17,147 nucleotides of DNA, from contig CAZTYH010000068.1 of NCBI GenBank assembly GCA_964617565.1, positions 1-17,147 on the forward strand. Direction: 5' to 3'. The position numbers and the translations under genes were made by a program. A model generated the notes under the pieces. That model was given only the letters and a program-made list of their open reading frames with translations. It did not search any database and was not told the DNA's origin. Origin of the DNA: JAKJGV01 sp964617565 (lineage in GTDB: Bacteria > Verrucomicrobiota > Kiritimatiellia > CAIQIC01 > JAGNIJ01). Positions 8,991 through 16,725 of this stretch are shown one piece after another (positions within the stretch are counted from its first letter, which is position 1; each line of letters starts with the position of its first letter).

Positions 8991-9040
8991 GTCGTCCTTT
9001 CAGGCGATAGGTCGCGGATTCAACGCCGAATGAATGGTGC

Positions 9041-9946
9041 ATGATGAATAAAGACATGAAAAATGATAGGCCCGAAGATGCCATGTCGTTGCGGGAATTG
9101 ATGATGCTTATCCGCAAGCGCCTTTTGTGGGTGTTGATTGCGGCGATGCTGACCGCGTTGGCTGCGGGGCTGTTTCTTAAGAGGCGTCCCAAGCAGTACT
9201 CAGCCCAATTGTTCATAGATGTGCTGACCTATCCTGTTTTGTTTGAGGGAATCAAAACGCTGCCAGAGTCGCATTTCGCAATGTGCAAATCGGCGTTCTT
9301 TCAAGATGCCGTGAAAGCGAAAATAAGCGAGGATCTGGAGGAGTCGGTTCGCCCGCGTGGGTATCCTTTTGAGGTGACGCGCATGGGGCGACGCTTCAAT
9401 GAACGGTTGCGCGTGAGCGTCAAAACGCGAAGCATCAAGCTCTCCATGAAGTTGCTGGACATCTGGGCGGCTGTTTATCGCGAGCAGACCCCCCTGTATC
9501 ACGCAGCGTTTGTCGCATCCATCATGGATGAAAGCATTTTTGAGGCGCGCAGCTTGCTGCTGCAACACATGGGGGTCATGGGTCTGCTTGAGAAGGGCAT
9601 AGACGGCGTAACCCCCGCTACGCGGCAGCGAATGGATGATCTTCGGCAGGAAGCCGATTTCCTGGCGGGCCGGGTCGTTTTCCTTGAGCAGGTTAAGTCT
9701 TTTGTGCTCCAGCGGGATGAATTGGCGTCTGCCGGGCAACCGCTTTTCAGCAGCGAGGTTAAGGCTTACGTGGAATTGTCAGGTCAGGCGAATGGTTATC
9801 AGCCTCCGGTGGTGAGCGAACCGGTTTCAGCGGCCGGCGGACCTCGCATTAGCATGCAGGTGTTTGTGGTCTTTCTCCTCGCATTCTTTATTTTTCTGGG
9901 GCTTGCCGTGATGATTGAAGCGGGAAGAACTCCGGCGAATACCTGA
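9041..9946 (+). CDS. Wzz-like chain-length determinant / polysaccharide co-polymerase
   Basis: This 301-aa inner-membrane protein has the layout of Wzz-type co-polymerases. A short basic N-terminus with 'SLRELMMLIRKR' leads into TM1 (about 28-46). A large, mostly helical periplasmic part (about 50-270) follows, then TM2 (about 273-292) and a short cytoplasmic tail. There is no Walker A kinase domain, so it is not a fused Wzc-type tyrosine kinase. In the Wzx/Wzy pathway such proteins set the number of repeat units. It opens the cluster and is followed by the flippase after 39 nt. The start is unsure: ATG codons at 9041, 9044 and 9056 are in frame and none has a strong Shine-Dalgarno sequence. 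Sequence similarity is low, as is usual for this family, so the call rests on topology and context. Confidence 0.75.
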   Translation: MMNKDMKNDRPEDAMSLRELMMLIRKRLLWVLIAAMLTALAAGLFLKRRPKQYSAQLFIDVLTYPVLFEGIKTLPESHFAMCKSAFFQDAVKAKISEDLEESVRPRGYPFEVTRMGRRFNERLRVSVKTRSIKLSMKLLDIWAAVYREQTPLYHAAFVASIMDESIFEARSLLLQHMGVMGLLEKGIDGVTPATRQRMDDLRQEADFLAGRVVFLEQVKSFVLQRDELASAGQPLFSSEVKAYVELSGQANGYQPPVVSEPVSAAGGPRISMQVFVVFLLAFFIFLGLAVMIEAGRTPANT

Positions 9947-9975
9947 TACCATGTGTTGAGCCCGGCTTGAGACGC

Positions 9976-9980
9976 AAGGA
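9976..9980 (+). promoter_or_regulatory. Ribosome binding site of the flippase gene
   Basis: AAGGA lies 5 nt before the ATG at 9986. An ATG at 9981 is in another frame and directly abuts this site, so 9986 is the right start. Confidence 0.6.
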
Positions 9981-9985
9981 ATGCC

Positions 9986-11425
9986 ATGTCATTGCCTGAT
10001 GATGATCCTGATGATGTAAGTGCCGAATCCCTTCCGGTGAAGGGTTTGACGCGGCATGCCCTGAAAGGCATATTCTGGCTTTTCTCCAGTTCAAGTGCAC
10101 AATCCGTTCTGAATGTTCTGATCACGGCGTTGCTGGCACGACTGCTGACGCCCGCGGACTTCGGGCTTGTAGCCGCCGCAATGGTGATTGTCGGGTTGAC
10201 CGAAATCTTCCAGATGGCGGGTATCGGTCCGGTTCTCGTGCAACGCCAGAACCTCAACGAATCACACGTCCGCACGGGCTTTACTATTTCGCTTTTGTTC
10301 GGTTGCGCGATGATCGGGTTAATCTGGCTGTTGGCACCGCTCATCGCCCACTTTTTCAATATGCCGGATCTGGCACGAGTTTTGCGGGTAATGGCATTTG
10401 TGTTTCCCCTGCATGCCGTTTCGGTCATATCGCGCAACTTGATGCAGCGTGCGCTGCTTTTCAAGCGCATGGCGGGGTTGGATGTTATTGCCTATCTGAT
10501 TGGCTACGGAGGCGCGGGCGTCATGCTTGCGTGGAACGGATGGGGCGTATGGGCCCTGGTGGCGGCACACCTGGCTTANNNNNNNNNNNNNNNNNNNNNN
10601 NNNNNNNNNNNNNNNNNNNNNNNNNNNNNNNNNNNNNNNNNNNNNNNNNNNNNNNNNNNNNNNNNNNNNNNNNNNNNNGTTCCAATGGAAGTGCTGAACC
10701 GCGTGCTTTTCCCCTCTTTTGCCAAGGTCCAACAGGATCGGACGCGCCTGGCGCGCGCCGTTGAGCGTGCTGTAGGAGTCACGACGCTCTTGATCCTTCC
10801 GGTCAGCGTCGGCGCGTTTATCCTGGCGGACGAGATTGTGGCGATTCTTCTCGGCAAGCAGTGGGGGGCCACGGTGTGGCCGTTGCGGATCCTTTCCTGG
10901 AGCATGCTGTTCAATATGCTGGGGCGCATGTCGAGTATCATCGCGCGGAGTTGCGGCGACGTGTATCGCCTTTCCATTCGGCAGGGCCTTTACGCTGTAA
11001 GCATGTTTCTTGGCGCGTGGGCCGGACAATTTTACGGATTGAAAGGGGTGGCGGTCGGCGTGACGCTTGCCTTTGGCGCGCGCGCCCTCATGGGCGTTCA
11101 TCAGTGCGTGATCCTGCGCGTGTTGACCTGGCGGGGATGGTTTTCTCTGACCATTGGCGCTTTAAGTCCCGCCTTTTTTGTGGCGGTGTGCGCCGGCGGT
11201 GTGGCGTGGATGTGCCGGTTCTGGGGTCTTCACCCTCTTGCGACATTGGTTCTGGTGGGCGGGGTTGCCGCGATCTCGTTTGTCGCGTACCTGCTGTTTG
11301 GGCCGACTCGTTTCGTGGGGCGCAACGTGGCATGGTGTTTGCGTTATGTGAATGAATACTGGCCGACCGCTTTTATCGGGAAACGGCTTCGCGGCGATGC
11401 GACGAAATTGAGTGAAGAGGATTGA
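9986..11425 (+). CDS. Wzx-type oligosaccharide flippase (MOP superfamily), interrupted by assembly gap
   Basis: A polytopic inner-membrane protein of the Polysacc_synt/MOP type that would move undecaprenyl-linked repeat units to the periplasmic face. The N-terminal half carries family-typical text such as 'ALLARLLTPADFGLVAAAMV' and 'GIGPVLVQR'. Further hydrophobic helices run up to the gap ('GVWALVAAHLA'). After the gap, 'VLNRVLFPSFAKVQQDRTRL' and five to six more membrane helices complete the fold. In relatives, roughly 75-80 residues lie between the two gap-flanking motifs, whereas the 100 N allow about 33, so the true gap is probably longer. The next gene starts 3 nt after the stop codon, which indicates one transcript. 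Confidence 0.92.
   Translation: MSLPDDDPDDVSAESLPVKGLTRHALKGIFWLFSSSSAQSVLNVLITALLARLLTPADFGLVAAAMVIVGLTEIFQMAGIGPVLVQRQNLNESHVRTGFTISLLFGCAMIGLIWLLAPLIAHFFNMPDLARVLRVMAFVFPLHAVSVISRNLMQRALLFKRMAGLDVIAYLIGYGGAGVMLAWNGWGVWALVAAHLAXXXXXXXXXXXXXXXXXXXXXXXXXXXXXXXXXXVPMEVLNRVLFPSFAKVQQDRTRLARAVERAVGVTTLLILPVSVGAFILADEIVAILLGKQWGATVWPLRILSWSMLFNMLGRMSSIIARSCGDVYRLSIRQGLYAVSMFLGAWAGQFYGLKGVAVGVTLAFGARALMGVHQCVILRVLTWRGWFSLTIGALSPAFFVAVCAGGVAWMCRFWGLHPLATLVLVGGVAAISFVAYLLFGPTRFVGRNVAWCLRYVNEYWPTAFIGKRLRGDATKLSEED
10579..10678. other. Assembly gap of 100 N inside the flippase gene
   Basis: Exactly 100 N, the same length as the other gap. The reading frame matches on both sides, but the missing piece expected from the family is larger than 100 nt, so this is most likely a placeholder of unknown size. 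Confidence 0.97.
11417..11420 (+). promoter_or_regulatory. Ribosome binding site supporting the GTG start of the MBOAT gene
   Basis: GAGG lies 8 nt before the GTG at 11429, inside the last codons of the flippase gene. The resulting N-terminus, MLFNSYAFLTFF, is typical of AlgI-like MBOAT proteins and confirms the start. Confidence 0.6.
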
Positions 11426-11428
11426 TCG

Positions 11429-12862
11429 GTGCTTTTTAATTCATACGCATTTTTAACATTTTTCGCGGTGGTGTACCTGTTGTACCTGGTGCTGGACCTC
11501 CGCTGGCAGAACCGGCTTCTCCTGGTGGCCAGCCTGGTGTTCTACGGGTGGTGGGATCCCCGCTTTGTCCTGCTGCTGCTTTTCTCCATCGTTCTGGATT
11601 ATGTCTGTGGTTTACAGATTCATGGCACCGAATCGCTTCGCCGCCGCCGTTTCTGGCTGGCCATCAGCTTGATCGGCAACCTCGGGTTGCTCGGCTTCTT
11701 CAAATACTTTCACTTTTTTGTGGATTCATTCGCCGAACTGTTCGGCACGCTCGGATTCCAGGTGCACCGCCCGACCATTCGAATTATTCTGCCGATCGGT
11801 ATTTCCTTTTATACATTCCAGACGTTGAGCTACACGCTCGACATCTACCGCCGCCGCATGCAGCCGACCACCAGTTTCACGAACTTCGCTCTCTTCGTAT
11901 CCTTCTTCCCGCAGTTGCTTGCCGGGCCGATCGAGCGCGCGAAGAACCTTCTCCCGCAAATCGAAAAGGTCCGGGTGATCACCCCGGAATGCCTCCGCGA
12001 GGGTTTTTATCTCCTCGCTTGGGGCCTGTTTAAAAAGATGCTCGTGGCCGATAACGTGGCGCCAATCGTCAATCATATATTCGCGCATCCCGAACAGGCC
12101 TCTACGGCGGATGTGATCCTTGGCGTTTATGCCTTCAGTCTGCAGTTGTACGCCGATTTTTCAGGTTATTCCGATATCGCGCGCGGGCTGGGCAAGCTGA
12201 TGGGCTTCAATATCATGCTCAATTTCCGTTTCCCGCAGTTCGCCCTGAATACAGCCGATTTCTGGTCGCGGTGGCATATCTCCCTGTCCACATGGATCAG
12301 GGATTATCTTTTCGTGATGCTGGGTGCGAATCGCCGTAGTCATCCGCGAACGATTTTTAACCTCGTCCTGGTCATGACCGTCATCGGGTTATGGCATGGC
12401 GCTGCATGGACATTTGTTCTTTGGGGTTTCTATTTCGGCGTGCTGCAAGCTGGCCAATTGCTGTTGCTGTACATGTCGCCTCGTCGGCGCGCCCCTCGAA
12501 AGTCGGGCGTTATTTCTTTCCTTTTCAGGATGTTTCTATGCCGGAATGCAGTGCAATTCAGTCTCCTGCTTTTCCGGTCCGAAAATCTCGCCCATTTCAT
12601 GCAAATGGTTCGGGCACTGTTCAGCGGCTTTGCCTTGCTGCCGGAATTTTTCCTTTACCTGAAGTGGTATTGCATTATCTGGATACCCGTTAATTTGTAC
12701 GAAATATGGCAGTATCGGCACGACGATCAATTGATCGTGCTGAAACAGGAGGGGTGGGTGCGCTTCCTGGTTTTTGCGGCTATTGTATTTCACGGGTTCA
12801 TGATTTACCTTTTTTCAGCAAGGATTCCCGTTGCAGAGGAGTTCATCTATTTTCAATTTTGA
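11429..12862 (+). CDS. MBOAT family O-acyltransferase (AlgI-like)
   Basis: This 477-aa membrane-bound O-acyltransferase would carry acyl (usually acetyl) groups across the inner membrane for glycan modification. The N-terminal 'MLFNSYAFLTFF', 'PIGISFYTFQTLSYTLDIYR', 'FFPQLLAGPIERA' and 'LQLYADFSGYSDIARGLGKL' are hallmark stretches of the AlgI/DltB group. 'FWSRWHISLSTWIRDYLF' contains H283. The family's catalytic histidine is H323 in 'GLWHGAAWTF', close to the numbering of the essential His322 of P. aeruginosa AlgI. The start is GTG. The 3' end overlaps the next gene by 32 nt. In many bacteria such an MBOAT works with an adjacent SGNH/AlgJ-like protein that completes transfer to the sugar, which fits the gene that follows. 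The acyl donor and acceptor cannot be read from the sequence. Confidence 0.95.
   Translation: MLFNSYAFLTFFAVVYLLYLVLDLRWQNRLLLVASLVFYGWWDPRFVLLLLFSIVLDYVCGLQIHGTESLRRRRFWLAISLIGNLGLLGFFKYFHFFVDSFAELFGTLGFQVHRPTIRIILPIGISFYTFQTLSYTLDIYRRRMQPTTSFTNFALFVSFFPQLLAGPIERAKNLLPQIEKVRVITPECLREGFYLLAWGLFKKMLVADNVAPIVNHIFAHPEQASTADVILGVYAFSLQLYADFSGYSDIARGLGKLMGFNIMLNFRFPQFALNTADFWSRWHISLSTWIRDYLFVMLGANRRSHPRTIFNLVLVMTVIGLWHGAAWTFVLWGFYFGVLQAGQLLLLYMSPRRRAPRKSGVISFLFRMFLCRNAVQFSLLLFRSENLAHFMQMVRALFSGFALLPEFFLYLKWYCIIWIPVNLYEIWQYRHDDQLIVLKQEGWVRFLVFAAIVFHGFMIYLFSARIPVAEEFIYFQF
12820..12824 (+). promoter_or_regulatory. Ribosome binding site for the TTG start of the SGNH gene
   Basis: AAGGA lies 6 nt before TTG 12831, within the MBOAT coding region. 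A second purine-rich stretch, GAGGAG (12836-12841), precedes an ATT codon at 12849 in the same frame. An in-frame GTG at 12873 has no clear Shine-Dalgarno sequence. The start is therefore probably TTG 12831. Confidence 0.45.
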
Positions 12863-14114
12863 CCAGATTCGCGTGTGGGGGCGATTGTTCTCACGGCAGC
12901 AAATCTATTTCCTGATTTGCTGTGCCGTGCTGCTTGCCCTTCCACTGTTTCTCCTGGACAAGCTTCATCTGCTGGCAGTTCTTGTTTTATGGCTGATAGT
13001 ATGGACGGCCACGTGGAAGTGGTGCCGCCATTACCGCCGGCATCTGCTCGGTTTCACGGCACTGCTCCCCGCGCTGGCTTTCGCGGGTGAGTTGTTGTTC
13101 CGATTTCATTATTTCGGCGTGGAGGGGCTTTCCTTTGACCGCTATCGGCCGGCCGGCTATGCGCACCCATGGTCGAATTTCAAGTACAGCGAAGAAACCT
13201 ATACGGGTTTGCAGCCGAATCAGACGCTGCTCTTTAAAGGAACGGTCTTCAAGGTAAACAACATGGGGCTGCGCGGACGCGATGTGACCCTGGAGAAGCC
13301 GCCTGGAGTGTATCGGATTGTGCTCCTCGGCGCGTCCGTTTCGCTGGGCTCCGGGGTGGGCGAGGACGAGGGGGTCTTTGCGATCCTGGAAAAACGGCTG
13401 AACGAAGCGATCGGTGAACCCCGCATTGAAGTTATAAATCTCTCCATGGGCGCGGCCGATATGGCCAACATGGTGCACGCGTTAAGGCATGCGGGCATGG
13501 CGTACGATCCGGACATGATCGTTTTCCTGATTGATAAATCAGGGATCAAGCCTGGACGTTTCGAGGAAATGCCGCGTGGAGTTAAAGGCTTGAAGGTTCC
13601 TCTTTGGAGGCTCGTCTGCGAGCCGAAATACGAATTTTTTTCCAGCCGCTTCTATTTCCCCCGCGCAGTGCTATCCCAATTTACGGCGCTTCGCCTTTGG
13701 CTTTCCAGGGGGATGCTTTCCACGCGAAATATACGACGCGCGCGTGCCCGCGATGAATTTCACGAAGGATTGCAGGAGGAGAAACAGGTCTCGCGGCAAA
13801 AAGGCGGCTCGAATCGCGCCTACGTCGAAGAGGCCGTATCCCGGGTTCATGAAATAGCCGGAGATATTCCGGTCGTTCTGTATACGATGCGTCCTTTCCC
13901 CCGGTTTCTGGATGATCTCGCGCAAAGATACGACATGCGGGTATTGCTGCCGCCGGAAGGATTCCTTGAAAAGTACAAGCCGGCGCAATTGATTATCTAT
14001 CCCGGCGACCCGCATCCCAATGCGTTCGCTCACCAGTTGTTCGCGGACGCCTATTATGAGGAACTGTTGAAGGCGGTGGGCGACTCCCTGGGCAAGCAGC
14101 AAACGGATGGGTGA
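12831..14114 (+). CDS. SGNH/GDSL hydrolase-like membrane protein, partner of MBOAT
   Basis: The 427-aa product has three hydrophobic segments (about 25-42, 45-62 and 72-90) and then a soluble alpha/beta domain. 'VLLGASVSLGSGV' places a candidate nucleophile serine at S169 (block I of SGNH hydrolases). 'DPHPN' at 393-397 supplies the catalytic Asp/His pair D393 and H395 (block V). 'VINLSMGAADMANMVHAL' follows at the usual place for block II. A clear GxND block III is not evident. Proteins of this kind next to an MBOAT resemble AlgJ/AlgX or PatB-like acetyl-transferring partners; acting as an esterase is the alternative. The TTG start makes it overlap the MBOAT gene by 32 nt, which suggests translational coupling. 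Confidence 0.75.
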   Translation: MQRSSSIFNFDQIRVWGRLFSRQQIYFLICCAVLLALPLFLLDKLHLLAVLVLWLIVWTATWKWCRHYRRHLLGFTALLPALAFAGELLFRFHYFGVEGLSFDRYRPAGYAHPWSNFKYSEETYTGLQPNQTLLFKGTVFKVNNMGLRGRDVTLEKPPGVYRIVLLGASVSLGSGVGEDEGVFAILEKRLNEAIGEPRIEVINLSMGAADMANMVHALRHAGMAYDPDMIVFLIDKSGIKPGRFEEMPRGVKGLKVPLWRLVCEPKYEFFSSRFYFPRAVLSQFTALRLWLSRGMLSTRNIRRARARDEFHEGLQEEKQVSRQKGGSNRAYVEEAVSRVHEIAGDIPVVLYTMRPFPRFLDDLAQRYDMRVLLPPEGFLEKYKPAQLIIYPGDPHPNAFAHQLFADAYYEELLKAVGDSLGKQQTDG

Positions 14115-14121
14115 GCGGACA

Positions 14122-15024
14122 ATGAAGCGTCCGAATTTTTTCATCATTGGAGCGCCGAAGTGCGGCACGACCTCGTTTGCTGCATGGCTAGCCGAGCATC
14201 CGAATGTTTACATGTCGCCCCTCAAGGAGCCTCATCACTTCAACGACGAGGAGCCGGACGGGATCAAGAATCTCCGGGAATACGAAAGCCTTTTCGAAGG
14301 GGCCGGCGAGCAGCATGTGGCGGTGGGGGAAGCTTCCGTGCGCTATCTTTATTCCGGGTGCGCGGTGTCCAACATTCTGCGCTACGCGCCCGATGCGCGC
14401 TTTATCGTCATGATCCGTAACCCGGTGGAAATGGCGCCTTCGCTGCATGAGCAGCGATTGTTCTCTTTGAACGAAGACGTGCAGGATTTTGAGACAGCAT
14501 GGAAGTTGCAGGCGGAGCGGGCGCAGGGGCGTTTTCTCCCTCAAGGCTGCCTTGTCCCCGCGCGGCTCCAATATGGCGCGTACTGCAGGTTGGGCGAACA
14601 ACTCGAGCGGTTGCTTCAGAAAGTGCCCAGGGAGCGCTGCAAATTTATCCTGCTCGATGATATCCGGCGCGATCCGCGCGCGGTGTACCTGGATGTGTTG
14701 CAGTTTCTCGGGGTTCCGGATGATGGAAGGAAGTCATTTCCCAAAATGAACGTCGCCAAAGATCGTCGAAGCCGGGCCATGGCGCGTTTTATCACGGGTT
14801 TGGGCAGGCTGAAAAAAAGCATGGGTTTCAGCCCTGTAAAGGGGTGGGGGCTCCTTAATAGAATCAACCGATGGAACAGGGCTGAACGGCCCCGGCCAGC
14901 CATAAGCCCAGCCATGAAGCAAGTATTGATCGCCTACTATCGGGACGACATCCGGAAGCTGGAAACAATACTTGGCCGCGATCTTGGGAAATGGTTGAGT
15001 CTGGAAGAAGATGAAAAAGCCTGA
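14122..15024 (+). CDS. PAPS-dependent sulfotransferase, first tandem copy
   Basis: A 300-aa sulfotransferase that would move sulfate from PAPS to an acceptor, here most likely a sugar of the surface glycan. The 5'-phosphosulfate loop is 'GAPKCGTTSF' with K13. The 3'-phosphate motif is 'RFIVMIRNPVEMAPSLH' with R99 and S107. 'HPNVYMSPLKEPHHFN' between them is typical of bacterial members. ATG 14122 is preferred because the paralogue downstream begins at the same residue and 'GGTGAG' lies just before it. An in-frame ATG at 14107 would add five residues and overlap the SGNH stop codon. The gene overlaps the next copy by 14 nt. No signal peptide or TM segment is seen, so it probably acts in the cytoplasm on lipid-linked intermediates before flipping. 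Confidence 0.93.
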   Translation: MKRPNFFIIGAPKCGTTSFAAWLAEHPNVYMSPLKEPHHFNDEEPDGIKNLREYESLFEGAGEQHVAVGEASVRYLYSGCAVSNILRYAPDARFIVMIRNPVEMAPSLHEQRLFSLNEDVQDFETAWKLQAERAQGRFLPQGCLVPARLQYGAYCRLGEQLERLLQKVPRERCKFILLDDIRRDPRAVYLDVLQFLGVPDDGRKSFPKMNVAKDRRSRAMARFITGLGRLKKSMGFSPVKGWGLLNRINRWNRAERPRPAISPAMKQVLIAYYRDDIRKLETILGRDLGKWLSLEEDEKA

Positions 15025-15910
15025 CTTCTTCATTCTTGGAGCGCCGAAGTGCGGCACGACGGCGCTGGCATACTGGTTGGCGCAACATCCTGAAGTCTAC
15101 ATGTCGCCGGTCAAGGAACCTCACTTCTTCAACATGGATCACAAAGACATCGCAACGCCCTCGCTGGCGGTTTACGAAAGCTACTTTGAGCAAGCCACGG
15201 AAGCGCACCGTGCGGTTGGCGAAGCGTCCGTGTGGTATCTCCAATCGAAGGTGGCCGTGCCGAACATTTTGAAGTACTCGCCCGACGCCCGCTTCATCGT
15301 GCTCGTGCGTAATCCGGTGGATATGGCGCATTCCCTGCATGAACAGGAAGTCTTCAACGGAAACGAAAACGAACCCGATTTTTCCAGGGCTTGGTCGTTG
15401 CGCGATGAGCGCGCGAAAGGGAATGGAGGGACCGTGTTCTGCAAGGAACCGCAGCATCTGGACTACGGATCGGCGTGTCTTCTGGGAGCGCAGGTGCAGC
15501 GACTGTATCAGGGCGTGGACTCATCGCGCTTATGCCTTCTTTTGCTGGATGATATGCGTGACCAACCCGACATGCTTTGCAGGCGTGTGTTGAATTTTCT
15601 TGGCGTCTCGGTGTCGGGGTATGCTTCCCTTGAGCGTGTGAACAGCGCAAAAGCCAGAAAGAGCGCTGCCTTGCAAATAGCGGTTCGGGCTTTGGGTGCC
15701 GTGAAGCGCAGGCTGGGGGTTCGGCGGAAAGGGCTGGGATTACTGGAGGGCATCAAGCGGTGGAATGTTCAGCCGAGACCCCGTCCGAAATTGGATCCCG
15801 CGTTGCGCTCTGAACTGACCGCCTTTTTTGCCAAGGACGTAAAATTGTTGGAGACTTTTATAAAACGCGATCTGTCGCACTGGATGGCGGAGTACCCGGA
15901 GCCGCGATGA
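15011..15910 (+). CDS. PAPS-dependent sulfotransferase, second tandem copy
   Basis: A 299-aa paralogue of the preceding gene: 31 of the first 41 residues are identical (counting the upstream protein from its ATG at 14122), and the two align along their whole length. The PAPS loop 'GAPKCGTTAL' has K13. 'RFIVLVRNPVDMAHSLH' has R100 and S108. The middle part, about residues 115-165, differs most, which is where acceptor choice may change. It starts 14 nt inside the upstream gene and overlaps the next by ATGA, so the three sulfotransferases look like one translational unit. It probably sulfates another position or another sugar of the same glycan. Confidence 0.93.
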   Translation: MKKPDFFILGAPKCGTTALAYWLAQHPEVYMSPVKEPHFFNMDHKDIATPSLAVYESYFEQATEAHRAVGEASVWYLQSKVAVPNILKYSPDARFIVLVRNPVDMAHSLHEQEVFNGNENEPDFSRAWSLRDERAKGNGGTVFCKEPQHLDYGSACLLGAQVQRLYQGVDSSRLCLLLLDDMRDQPDMLCRRVLNFLGVSVSGYASLERVNSAKARKSAALQIAVRALGAVKRRLGVRRKGLGLLEGIKRWNVQPRPRPKLDPALRSELTAFFAKDVKLLETFIKRDLSHWMAEYPEPR

Positions 15911-16677
15911 TTGAATTGTTGAGAGATAACTACTGGTCGGCCTTGTTACGAAGCGCGATTCTCAGGCGGAAACCGTTTTTTAGAAACCTCGATTCGCGTG
16001 TGCTGTCGGCGCATGTCAATCGTTTCACGGCGATTTCGGAAGAATATCGGTTTGTCTATCTCCGCGTCCCGAAGGCGGCCAATTTAACCGTGCTTTTCAC
16101 GCTGGTCCAAAACGATCCCACCAAAACGGCATGGAGAGACCTGTCGGGAGAGAGTATGCGTGACCATGTCTATCGCCATGCGTCGTCCTTCGGCTCGTTA
16201 CAGCAACAGGATATGCTGGATCACTGGTTCTGGTTCTGCTTTGTGAGAAATCCATACAGCCGTATCCTTTCCGCCTACCTCGACAAAATAGTGCGATCGC
16301 GGCCCCAGAAAAAATGGGTGAGCCTATGGCTTAAGCGCCCTGTCTGCGAACCCATCACGTTCCTGGAGTTTCTGGACTATCTTTCGGCGGAAGGATTGGG
16401 CAGGAATCTGCATTGGGCGCCCCAGGTGGCCATTTCGCCGGTTCCGGTATCGCGTTACAATTTCATCGGGCGCGTCGAACACCTGGAGGACGACCTTCGA
16501 TTCATTGTTGAAAAGCTGTTTGGTTCATCCCATGGCATTACAAACCGGACTCGTCACGCCACGGGGAGTAGCGGGAAATTAAAGCAATTTTATGGGGAGG
16601 AGGAGATGGCGAGGGTTCGGGAATTATATCGTGATGATTTCGAAGCTTTTCGCTATCCTGACGACGTACTGCCGTGA
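15907..16677 (+). CDS. Sulfotransferase family 2-type (PF03567-like) carbohydrate sulfotransferase
   Basis: The 256-aa product belongs to a different sulfotransferase group from its two neighbours. 'YLRVPKAANLTV' (51-62) is the PAPS loop with K56. 'FWFCFVRNPYSRILSAYLDK' (108-127) is the 3'-phosphate motif, with R114 and S122, as in the HNK-1/chondroitin-type family. 'FIGRVEHLEDDLRFIVEKLF' near the C-terminal third is also typical. The loop reads KAANLT where many relatives have small or Ser/Thr residues (such as KAAST), so nucleotide binding may differ slightly. There is no N-terminal membrane anchor, in contrast to the animal Golgi enzymes. The start ATG overlaps the upstream stop codon as ATGA. 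The acceptor is unknown, probably a uronic acid- or hexosamine-containing glycan judging by the family. Confidence 0.85.
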   Translation: MIELLRDNYWSALLRSAILRRKPFFRNLDSRVLSAHVNRFTAISEEYRFVYLRVPKAANLTVLFTLVQNDPTKTAWRDLSGESMRDHVYRHASSFGSLQQQDMLDHWFWFCFVRNPYSRILSAYLDKIVRSRPQKKWVSLWLKRPVCEPITFLEFLDYLSAEGLGRNLHWAPQVAISPVPVSRYNFIGRVEHLEDDLRFIVEKLFGSSHGITNRTRHATGSSGKLKQFYGEEEMARVRELYRDDFEAFRYPDDVLP

Positions 16678-16679
16678 CG

Positions 16680-16700
16680 CGTGACGGAATTGCCGTCGCG
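16680..16700 (+). terminator. Hairpin between the last sulfotransferase and the glycosyltransferase
   Basis: An 8-bp stem with one G-T wobble (16680-16687 with 16693-16700) and the loop AATTG starts 3 nt after the stop codon. The following bases GTATTAAT are A/T-rich but not a T run. It could be a weak terminator, or a processing or stability element within the operon. Confidence 0.35.
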
Positions 16701-16725
16701 GTATTAATCGCCGGCTACAGATCGA

